Position numbers and translations under genes: made by a program. Shown piece after piece: positions 40,303-47,074 of a stretch of DNA of 64,000 bases. The stretch lies in contig DPOR01000005.1 of the NCBI GenBank assembly GCA_003538135.1, positions 3,424 through 67,423 on the forward strand, given 5' to 3'. The notes under the pieces were generated by a model that did no database searches, was not told where the DNA came from, and saw only the letters and a program-made list of their open reading frames with translations. How positions within the stretch are numbered: position 1 is the first letter of the stretch; each line of letters starts with the position of its first letter. The stretch is from Oscillospiraceae bacterium (GTDB taxonomy: Bacteria; Bacillota; Clostridia; Oscillospirales; Acutalibacteraceae).

Positions 40303-41322
40303 ATGGATAAATTCATGCCGAAAACCATAGAAGAACTCAATGCGGAATTTGAGGCTCGCATGGAAAAGGCCAAGCAGGACGAGCTCAACGCCGTAGCAGA
40401 AAGGGCGGCGGAGGAAATTCTGGAGGCCGAGAGAATGAGAGCGGCGCACAATGCCGAGGAGAAAGCTGAGGCAAGGCGCGTTGAGGAGCGCAGCTATGAG
40501 AGCGCACTCGACAGCTCCATTTCCGCAACCGAGCTCGAGCCGACCGGTGCTGACTTTGAGGACAGCTACTCGGGAGAGGACGAGGTTCCCGCAGAGGAGC
40601 CCGTCAAGACCGAGCCCGCGGAAACCGAGCCCGAGAAAGTCGAAGCCGAGCCCGTGCAAAAAACCGAAAACGAATACGGAGAGCCCGATCCTCACGGATA
40701 TTTCGGCGCGCCGATAGACAAGAGCAGACCGCGTCAGACCCTCTCGGAGGAAACTGCGGCCAAAGTTGAGCCGAAATTCGACTTTGAGCGCACCTCGGAC
40801 TACTCCGGCGCAATGCTTCAGGACAGCTTCAAGCCTAAAAAGGACAAATTCAAGGGCGCAAGAATATTCTCTGTCGTCCTAATTATCATAATAGCGGTCG
40901 TGTCGCTGTTAACCGCGCTTTTGAGCGTTGCGGCGGCTCATCCCGACAAGTTCCTTCTCGACCGCGGACTTGCCGTATGCACCGACGACATCATGGGCTC
41001 AAACATAAAGGACGGCTCGCTGTGCCTGACCCGCAGGGCGTCTGCCGCATCCGCGGACGAGGTCGCGATGTATAAACTCGGAGGAAAGTACGGATTCGCG
41101 TTCGGATCTGCCCTTCCCACGGGCGCTTCCGTAGTCGCCGTAGCCACGCACTGCGTACCGTTCTTAGGCAAGCTTATAGCGAGCGTCATAAATATGTGGC
41201 TGGTCTACGCCTGCTCGGCGCTCGCGGCTATACTCGTCATAATGATAATCAAGATCGCGGCTTTCGGCAAGCCCGATGACAATGTCACCGATGGAGTAAA
41301 GAGAAAGAAAAGCCGCAAGTAA
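40303..41322 (+). CDS. Membrane protein with a SipW-like signal-peptidase fold lacking catalytic residues
   Basis: 339 residues. The first 60 residues are a charged helix (coiled-coil-like), then an acidic low-complexity linker, a membrane helix near 187-208, an extracellular domain of about 80 residues and a final helix pair near 285-315. The stretch from GLAVCTDDIMGSNIKDGSLCL to THCVPFLGKLIASVINMW follows the SipW-type signal peptidase layout (SGSMEPT, GDLV, then a PYLG...S.. end), but DDIMGSN replaces the Ser-containing SGSM motif. It may be a pseudo-enzyme. GGAGGGTGA precedes the ATG. The next gene follows by 28 bp. Confidence 0.5.
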   Translation: MDKFMPKTIEELNAEFEARMEKAKQDELNAVAERAAEEILEAERMRAAHNAEEKAEARRVEERSYESALDSSISATELEPTGADFEDSYSGEDEVPAEEPVKTEPAETEPEKVEAEPVQKTENEYGEPDPHGYFGAPIDKSRPRQTLSEETAAKVEPKFDFERTSDYSGAMLQDSFKPKKDKFKGARIFSVVLIIIIAVVSLLTALLSVAAAHPDKFLLDRGLAVCTDDIMGSNIKDGSLCLTRRASAASADEVAMYKLGGKYGFAFGSALPTGASVVAVATHCVPFLGKLIASVINMWLVYACSALAAILVIMIIKIAAFGKPDDNVTDGVKRKKSRK

Positions 41323-41350
41323 CAAAACAGTGAGCAGCGGAGGAACAACA

Positions 41351-42205
41351 GTGGAACAGATTACGTCTCTCTCGGAACATATTTCCGACAACCGCATTAT
41401 AGCCGACGCACAGAAAAGCTCGATGGACGGCTCAAAAATAATATTTAACGGCTCCGGCAACATTCTTGTTATTGAAGACGGCGTCAGGCTCGACTCATCC
41501 ACCGTTCTTTTCAACGGCAGCAACGCGGTATGCTATTTAGGTGCAAATAAAAATCCTTATTATGTCAATTTGACCGTAAACAACAACAGCTGCATATTTT
41601 TCGGGCGCGGCAACTATATCAACGGCAAAATGACGCTCATAACGTCCGAACAGCAAAATATAATTATCGGGGACGACGGGCTGTTTTCCTTCGGTATTTT
41701 TATCCGCACGGCAGACCCTCACCTTCTGTATGACTGCGAGAACTGCACACGCATAAATCCGAGCAAATCCGTCTTTATCGGCGACCACGTTTGGATAGGG
41801 CAGAACGTGCTGATTCTGAAAGGCACGGCAGTCGGTTCGGGCTCCGTTATCGGCGGTGCGGCTCTGCTTTCGGGCAAGTCCGTCCCTTCGAACACCGTCT
41901 GCGGCGGCAACCCCGCAAAAATAATACGCCGCGGCGTATTTTTCTCCAAGGAGTGCGTCCACACATGGACAGACGCGCAGACAGAAAAATATAATACTAT
42001 GAAAACAGACCGCTACACCTACCGCAGGGATTCGGACACCGTGTCTCCTCAGGAGATAGATTCGGCGCTCAAGGCCTGCAGGAATTCCGACGAGCGCCTT
42101 GCCGCCGTCAAAAAATATCTCGCCGACAAGTCGGGCAAAAACCGATTTTTTATCCCGGATACAGAGAACGGCAAGCCGGAAAAGCGCGGATTTTTCAGAA
42201 GATAA
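41351..42205 (+). CDS. Hexapeptide-repeat acyltransferase
   Basis: 284 residues. Beta-helix coils run from about 25 to 200, with FIGDHVWIGQNVLILKGTAVGSG and the CGGNPAKIIRRG end typical of WbbJ/CysE-type O-acetyltransferases; catalytic His in TADPH or GDHVW. A basic C-terminal region of 80 residues follows. The GTG start at 41351 was chosen because GGAGG lies 8 bp upstream; an earlier GTG at 41330 lacks one. Probably acylates a cell-envelope sugar, as a partner of the preceding gene. Confidence 0.82.
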   Translation: MEQITSLSEHISDNRIIADAQKSSMDGSKIIFNGSGNILVIEDGVRLDSSTVLFNGSNAVCYLGANKNPYYVNLTVNNNSCIFFGRGNYINGKMTLITSEQQNIIIGDDGLFSFGIFIRTADPHLLYDCENCTRINPSKSVFIGDHVWIGQNVLILKGTAVGSGSVIGGAALLSGKSVPSNTVCGGNPAKIIRRGVFFSKECVHTWTDAQTEKYNTMKTDRYTYRRDSDTVSPQEIDSALKACRNSDERLAAVKKYLADKSGKNRFFIPDTENGKPEKRGFFRR

Positions 42206-42211
42206 AAATAC

Positions 42212-42237
42212 AAAGCCGCAAAAGCTGCGGCTTTTTC
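42212..42237 (+). terminator. Terminator after the acyltransferase gene
   Basis: AAAGCCGCA and TGCGGCTTT arms with a 5-nt loop and T tract. Confidence 0.9.
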
Positions 42238-42252
42238 ACTTGGGAGAAAATA

Positions 42253-42723
42253 ATGTCTATAGAGAGAGTCAGAGAATATTTTAAAACGCTCGGCATAGCG
42301 GACAGGATAAAGGAGATAGACGAGTCGAGCGCAACCGTCGCGCTCGCGGCCAAGGCGCTCGGCTGCGTTGAGGGCAGGATAGCAAAAACCATATCCTTCT
42401 CGCTCGACGGCGCGCCGATACTCATAGTCGCGGCGGGCGACATGAAGATAGACAACGCAAAATACAAGGCCCGCTTCGGCAAAAAGGCGAAGATGCTCTC
42501 GCACGAAGAAGCGGCAGAGCTCATCGGTCACGCAGTCGGCGGGGTATGCCCGTTCGCGGTGAACGAGGGAGTAAAGATATATCTGGACGAGTCGCTGAAA
42601 AGATTTCAGACGGTATTCCCCGCCTGCGGCAGCAGCAACAGCATGATAGAGCTGACCCCCGCCGAGCTTGAAAAATACTCGAAGCCCGACGGCTGGGTAG
42701 ATATCGGCAAGCCGATCGGATGA
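42253..42723 (+). CDS. YbaK/EbsC-type aminoacyl-tRNA deacylase
   Basis: 156 residues. The INS/YbaK fold is marked by GCVEGRIAKTISF (37-49), where Lys in the strand contacts the tRNA end, and by VGGVCPFAV and the PACGSSNSMIEL end. Such proteins clear Cys or other wrong residues from tRNA-Pro. GGGAG lies before the ATG. It sits upstream of tRNA-Ala. Confidence 0.9.
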   Translation: MSIERVREYFKTLGIADRIKEIDESSATVALAAKALGCVEGRIAKTISFSLDGAPILIVAAGDMKIDNAKYKARFGKKAKMLSHEEAAELIGHAVGGVCPFAVNEGVKIYLDESLKRFQTVFPACGSSNSMIELTPAELEKYSKPDGWVDIGKPIG

Positions 42724-42770
42724 AAAAGCGGGGCGGCAAAGAAAAATTTTTCCAAACCGCTCCGTAACAC

Positions 42771-42799
42771 TTGACAAACCGAAAAAAAAATCTTATAAT
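42771..42799 (+). promoter_or_regulatory. Promoter of tRNA-Ala
   Basis: TTGACA (42771-42776), 17-bp spacer, TATAAT (42794-42799): exact consensus, 17 bp from the tRNA 5' end. Confidence 0.88.
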
Positions 42800-42815
42800 C
42801 ACATAGCAAACAAAT

Positions 42816-42891
42816 GGGGGCGTAGCTCAGCTGGGAGAGCGTACGGTTCGCATCCGTAAGGTCGAGAGTTCGATCCTCTTCGTCTCCACCA
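42816..42891 (+). tRNA. tRNA-Ala (anticodon CGC)
   Basis: 76 nt with encoded CCA. Anticodon stem TACGG/CCGTA, loop TTCGCAT giving CGC (reads GCG). The acceptor stem has the G3-U70 pair that identifies tRNA-Ala. Confidence 0.93.
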
Positions 42892-42892
42892 A

Positions 42893-42934
42893 AAAGAAAC
42901 GACTATTTTCGAAAGAAGATTGTCGTTTCTTTTT
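42893..42934 (+). terminator. Terminator of tRNA-Ala
   Basis: GAAACGAC and GTCGTTTC arms followed by TTTTTG, 2 bp after the tRNA end. Confidence 0.85.
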
Positions 42935-43093
42935 GTTCTTTTCACTGTTCTTTTCTCGTTCTTCTCTTTTCCCTGAAATTATCGTTTCCAAATAAAAGAT
43001 AAAGGAGAAAAGATAAAAGAAGAGGTTGCTTTGCTGTGCAAAGCGTTGATTGTAAATACTGTTTATGATACAATTCATTTTGAGGTGATACCG

Positions 43094-43441
43094 ATGAAAA
43101 GCCCCTTGCTTAATAAATCTCTTGACTTTGCAACTGAAGCAGTATTGTTTTATGAGGAGTTTTATAAGACAAAAAAGGACACCACTGTTGCAAAACAGCT
43201 GCTTCGTTCCGCTACGAGTGTCGGAGCGAATATAAACGAAGCTGTTTACGGCAACAGCAAAGCAGATTTCATTGCAAAGTTACATATTGCGCTTAAAGAA
43301 ACAGGCGAAAGTATCTATTGGCTCACTCTTTTGAAAAGAACAAATTTAATTGATTATAAATATGACGAATTGCTTTTGCTTGCCGAAGAAATAAAAAGAA
43401 TGCTGATAGCGTCACTCAACACAGCAAAGGGAAACAAATAA
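43094..43441 (+). CDS. Four-helix-bundle protein (23S rRNA IVP / S23 family)
   Basis: 115 residues, all helical. LLRSATSVGANINEAVYGNSKADFIAKLHIALKE holds the conserved core of the S23 family, found in 23S rRNA intervening sequences and near mobile DNA. GAGGTGATACCG precedes the ATG; an upstream ATG at 43031 has no ribosome site. It is AT-rich compared with neighbours and lies just after a tRNA, which suggests a former insertion. Function unknown; RNA binding is likely. Confidence 0.85.
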   Translation: MKSPLLNKSLDFATEAVLFYEEFYKTKKDTTVAKQLLRSATSVGANINEAVYGNSKADFIAKLHIALKETGESIYWLTLLKRTNLIDYKYDELLLLAEEIKRMLIASLNTAKGNK

Positions 43442-43692
43442 AACGATTGATATTTTTGATATAATGCTGTATTTCAAAGTGCATGAGCTGAAATTTGCGC
43501 AGCAAAAATATCACGCCGAGCGAAGCGCGGCATATCGCAAAGAGATGTGCCGTTAAATCAAAAAAGCCGAGAAAAGCAGTACGGCGGACGGTCGGAAAGT
43601 CTGCGTAAAATTAACAGAATATAACTGCGTCGGTGTTTTTATACTCGATACGTTATACTGAATTCGATAAACCGGATGCTATGGAGGAAATG
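43442..43692. other. Intergenic region, nothing recognised
   Basis: 250 bp after the S23-family gene. It contains no open frame of note, no tRNA-like fold and no clear promoter motif, and may be decayed mobile DNA. Confidence 0.4.
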
Positions 43693-44133
43693 ATGATAAT
43701 CAAAGTCGATAGGGACACTGAGCTTGCGAAAATGCTTCTGTCCTTCGCGGAGAACTGCTCGTGGGACGGTGTTAAAGATCATATTGCGGATATGCTCCGC
43801 TCATGGACATTTTCGGATTGGGAAACGATGTTTGCCGCGATTGCAGACGGAAAAATTGTCGGCATGGCGTCCGTGATGAAAACGGATTATTATCCGCTTG
43901 CGGAAATCTATCCGTGGGTGTCCTGCGTTTTCGTATCCGAAGACTCCAGAGGTCAAAAAATCAGCGGAGAACTGATTGAATACGCAAACAGATATCTAAA
44001 AGAAAACGGCTTCGGCAGAAGCTATATCCCCGCGGAGTTCTTCGGCTTGTATGAGCGCTACGGATACAGGTATCTCAAGGATATCGTAAACTATGACGGC
44101 GGTACGGATCATTTATTTGTGAAAGACTTTTAA
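43693..44133 (+). CDS. GNAT acetyltransferase
   Basis: 146 residues. Acetyl-CoA loop VSEDSRGQKISGELIEYAN with the degenerate Q-x-x-G-x-S pattern; VSCVFV strand before it; FGLYERYGYRYLKD at the C-terminal strand. GGAGG (43683-43687) supports ATG 43693, although in-frame ATGs at 43681 and 43690 also exist. Acceptor unknown. Confidence 0.75.
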   Translation: MIIKVDRDTELAKMLLSFAENCSWDGVKDHIADMLRSWTFSDWETMFAAIADGKIVGMASVMKTDYYPLAEIYPWVSCVFVSEDSRGQKISGELIEYANRYLKENGFGRSYIPAEFFGLYERYGYRYLKDIVNYDGGTDHLFVKDF

Positions 44134-44193
44134 GAGACAAACCGCGCCGTCGATGTCGAAAAGCCGCCGTATCGGTTGATACAGCGGCTTTAT

Positions 44194-45531
44194 TTACTTC
44201 ATCTCTCCGTATATTTCCCTCGCGCGCGCCGTGAGAGCCTCCTGCGTATTTTTAGTCACTCCGTCTATGACCTCGTCGAGCAGCTGTGCGAGCACCGCAC
44301 CGAGCTGCCTGCCCTGCGGAATACCGACATCCATGAGAGTCCGCCCGTTTATCTGAAGCTCGCGCAGCGACAGGCACGGTTCCTGAGCCGCCAAAGCTTT
44401 TGCCGCCTCCTTTGCAGCCGATATCTGCTCTAATCTGTATCTGTATTCGGGTGACTGCGCGAGCACGTCGGCGCGCATGACCTTGAGCAGCTTTGTCACG
44501 CCGTCAAAGCCGAATTTTGAGAGGTAGCGCGGCATTTTGTCCGTATTTTCATAGAGCTCCCAGCGGTCGTGGTTGCTGACAAGGAACAGCACCTCATCTC
44601 TGAATCTGTTCGACACCTTGAGCCGCGCCAATATCTGCGCCGATATCTCCGCGCTCACCCGCTGATGTCCGTAGAAATGCGCTACGCCGTTTTCGTCGAA
44701 AATCTTGACGGCGGGCTTGCCGCAGTCGTGCAGGAGCATCGCAAAGCGCAGCGTCGGCTCGGGGTCGATATTCTCGAGCGCTACGAGCGTATGCTCGTAG
44801 ATGTCGTAGCAGTGGTGCGGATTGTCGTGCCCGTTCTTATACATCGGGCGAAGCTCCGGCAAAATTTCAAAGAGCACGGGGGCAAAATCCGTGAGTATAC
44901 GCCGCGCGCCTTTTCCGCAGACGAGCTTTATCAGCTCCTTTGCTATCCTCTCCTCGGAAATGTTGCCGAGCAGGGCGCGGTTATTTATCAGGCTCTGTGC
45001 GGTCAACGGCTCTATCTCAAAGTCGAGCGTCGAGGCAAAGCGCAGGGCGCGCAGGATTCGCAGCGCGTCCTCGTTGAAGCGCCTGTCCGGGTCGCCGACG
45101 CAGCGGATTATTCCGTTTTTGAGGTCATCCCGCCCGCCGAAAAGATCGACCGTGCCGGTTTTTCGGCTGTAGGCCATGGCGTTTACCGTGAAATCCCGCC
45201 TGCCGAGATCCTCGCCGAGAACGGAGGTAAAAGTGACGCTCTTCGGGTGGCGGTTATCCTCATATTCGCCGTCGAGCCGGAAGGTCGTTATTTCGAGCGG
45301 TTCTCCGTCCGCTATGACGGTCACGGTGCCGTGCTTTATTCCGGTATCTATGCAGTGAAAGTCCGCGAACACCGCTTTTATTTCTTCGGGAGACGCGGAG
45401 GATGTTATATCCCAGTCATTAGGCGTTTTTCCGAGCAGCGTATCGCGCACGCACCCGCCCACGGCATATGCCTCAAAGCCCGCTGACTGCAGCAGGCCTA
45501 TCGCGGTATCAACATTTTTCGGCATATCCAT
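44194..45531 (-). CDS. cca: CCA-adding tRNA nucleotidyltransferase
   Basis: 445 residues. The class II nucleotidyltransferase head carries AVGGCVRDTLLG and NDWDITSSA (the DxD metal site), the ERIAKELIKL helix and a C-terminal HD domain (LHDCGKP, FYGHQRVSAEI). It repairs or adds the CCA end of tRNAs, although all tRNA genes seen in this window encode CCA. The exact start is unclear: ATG 45531 or a TTG at 45537, with AGGGAG further upstream. Lone gene, divergent from the ArsC-like gene. Confidence 0.93.
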   Translation of the reverse strand: MDMPKNVDTAIGLLQSAGFEAYAVGGCVRDTLLGKTPNDWDITSSASPEEIKAVFADFHCIDTGIKHGTVTVIADGEPLEITTFRLDGEYEDNRHPKSVTFTSVLGEDLGRRDFTVNAMAYSRKTGTVDLFGGRDDLKNGIIRCVGDPDRRFNEDALRILRALRFASTLDFEIEPLTAQSLINNRALLGNISEERIAKELIKLVCGKGARRILTDFAPVLFEILPELRPMYKNGHDNPHHCYDIYEHTLVALENIDPEPTLRFAMLLHDCGKPAVKIFDENGVAHFYGHQRVSAEISAQILARLKVSNRFRDEVLFLVSNHDRWELYENTDKMPRYLSKFGFDGVTKLLKVMRADVLAQSPEYRYRLEQISAAKEAAKALAAQEPCLSLRELQINGRTLMDVGIPQGRQLGAVLAQLLDEVIDGVTKNTQEALTARAREIYGEMK

Positions 45532-45621
45532 CTTCAAAGCCAAATCTCCCTTGCATACTTTACAACATATATATTTTATCATATAATTGTCCTCGGATAC
45601 AAGAGAAAAAGGAGTCTATAT

Positions 45622-45963
45622 ATGAACATACAGATATTCGGAAAAGCCAAATGCTTCGATACGAAAAAAGCCGAGCGCTGGTTCAAGGAGCGCAGAATAA
45701 AATATCAGCTCATCGACGTCGCAAAATACGGCATGAGCCGCGGCGAATATGCCTCTGTCAAAAAAGCCGTCGGCGGCATGGACAATTTGTTCGACGAGAA
45801 AAGCAAGGCCTATGAGCAGCAGTTTATTAAATATCTCGCGCACGACGAGGACAAGGAAGAAAAGCTGTTTGAGCACCCGGAGCTTTTTAAGACCCCGATA
45901 GTCCGAAACGGCAGGCAGGCGACGGTCGGCTATTGCCCGGAGATATGGAAGGACTGGGAGTGA
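45622..45963 (+). CDS. ArsC/Spx-family thioredoxin-fold protein
   Basis: 113 residues. FGKAKCFDTKKAERWFKER has the single catalytic Cys11 of ArsC-like proteins (CxxTKKA pattern), and KTPIVRNG / VGYCPEIW the C-terminal cis-Pro region. The Arg set of arsenate reductase is incomplete, so it is more probably a glutathione- or mycothiol-independent redox protein or Spx-like than a true arsenate reductase. AAAAGGAG precedes the ATG. Confidence 0.82.
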   Translation: MNIQIFGKAKCFDTKKAERWFKERRIKYQLIDVAKYGMSRGEYASVKKAVGGMDNLFDEKSKAYEQQFIKYLAHDEDKEEKLFEHPELFKTPIVRNGRQATVGYCPEIWKDWE

Positions 45964-46121
45964 CCGTCGCTTTGCACGGGGAACTATGTCGGAGAACTCC
46001 ATCCGAGCCTAGAGTCCTATCCGAGCTTATAGATATACCGAATACATAACCGGCAACCGCCTCTGTAAATTGGGAGCTGTGAAGCACACAAAGCCCGATT
46101 TGCGGAAAAAATCAACTTGAC
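45964..46121. other. Unassigned region after the ArsC-like gene
   Basis: 158 bp with several related short pieces (GGAGAACTCCATCCGAGCCTAG followed by TCCTATCCGAGCTT in overlapping copies). No open frame and no recognised RNA family. Confidence 0.3.
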
Positions 46122-46157
46122 AAAGCGCCCCGCACGGGTCAATGTGCGGGGCGCTTT
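46122..46157. terminator. Strong hairpin terminator between convergent genes
   Basis: AAAGCGCCCCGCAC and GTGCGGGGCGCTTT perfect 14-bp arms. Leftward readers meet GATTTTTT shortly after, so it terminates the lipoprotein/rhamnosidase operon; rightward the tail is GCTTTC. Confidence 0.85.
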
Positions 46158-46174
46158 GCTTTCGGATACAGGAG

Positions 46175-47062
46175 TTAGTATTTAACGCTGAAGTCGTTTA
46201 TTGTCGTCATGCCGACCTTGACTCTCGTGTTCGAGCCGAGCAGGTGCGCTGTGAGCTCGATGATGACGGGATAATCATAGTGGGCATAGACTAAGTTGCC
46301 GGTAGCCTTGCTGAACCTTGCTACTATCGTTCCGTTATAATAGGTGAATTTCTGGTCAGTGAGCGAGAGGCCGGGATAGTCGAAGTTTACCACATCGGCA
46401 GTGAGCACGCCGAACGCTGCGGCATAGCCTTTTTCGCCGGAGGGATTGACATCAGTGCCGAAGGTCAGGGTTATCTGATATTCGCCGCCCTTGTCCTCGA
46501 CCTTTGCGCCCTTGACATCTGCGGGAGTGAGCTTGCTGACCCAATCCTTGCCGCCGACGGGGAATACGTTTCTGATGTCCTCTTTTGAGGTCAGGACTAT
46601 CGCCTTATCGTCGCGCTTCATGAAGGTCTTCATCGCGCTCTTGCCTATTGCATCTATCGCCTTGGGCAATTCGGTCTTGTCGGCATTGTTCTTCGTCTCG
46701 GTGTAGTTGCGGGTGACAGACTTCGCCTGATATTTTACTCTGTTCGCGCCGGTGTTGAAATAGGCGATTATCTCGGCCTTAGTCCAGTCTTTTGCATTCT
46801 TCGAGGGCGCGGCAGTTACCTGATTCGAAGCGGTCTCGCCGGGCTTTGCGGGGTCGGCCGATTGAGTTTCATTTGTCTCGCCCTCCTGCGCGGTGCTGTC
46901 CTCGGGAAGAGCGGTCGTGTCATCGACAACATCGCCCGCCGCGCTCGTCTGAGCGTTGCCCGTGGTGTCCGCACCTGTTTTGCCGTCGTCCTTCTTGCAC
47001 GCGCAGAGCATTGACATGAGCAGAGCAAAGAGTGCTATAACGGCGACTATTGATTTTTTCAT
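46175..47062 (-). CDS. Secreted lipoprotein (paralogue of 5749-6669)
   Basis: 295 residues. Lipobox SMLCAC (mature Cys near residue 22), Thr/Asp/Glu-rich linker to about residue 88, then a 200-residue domain. Its plan and several positions (EIIAYFNTGANRVKYQAKSV; PADVKGAKVEDKGGEYQITLTFG; ATGNLVYAHYDYPVIIEL) match the lipoprotein at 5749-6669 (AVVAFYNKAVKASVKN; PTDVKNAKAAISADGKYTIVSF; ATGKIISGTWHYKVNVDV). It starts 12 bp after a GH78 gene in the same direction, linking the family to rhamnoside use. Last gene of the operon. Function unknown. Confidence 0.75.
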   Translation of the reverse strand: MKKSIVAVIALFALLMSMLCACKKDDGKTGADTTGNAQTSAAGDVVDDTTALPEDSTAQEGETNETQSADPAKPGETASNQVTAAPSKNAKDWTKAEIIAYFNTGANRVKYQAKSVTRNYTETKNNADKTELPKAIDAIGKSAMKTFMKRDDKAIVLTSKEDIRNVFPVGGKDWVSKLTPADVKGAKVEDKGGEYQITLTFGTDVNPSGEKGYAAAFGVLTADVVNFDYPGLSLTDQKFTYYNGTIVARFSKATGNLVYAHYDYPVIIELTAHLLGSNTRVKVGMTTINDFSVKY

Positions 47063-47074
47063 AAGTTTTCCTCC

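Noticed and set aside
45622..45963. Arsenate reductase of an arsenic-resistance operon
   Set aside because: No arsR, arsB or acr3 genes nearby and the arginine set of ArsC is incomplete.
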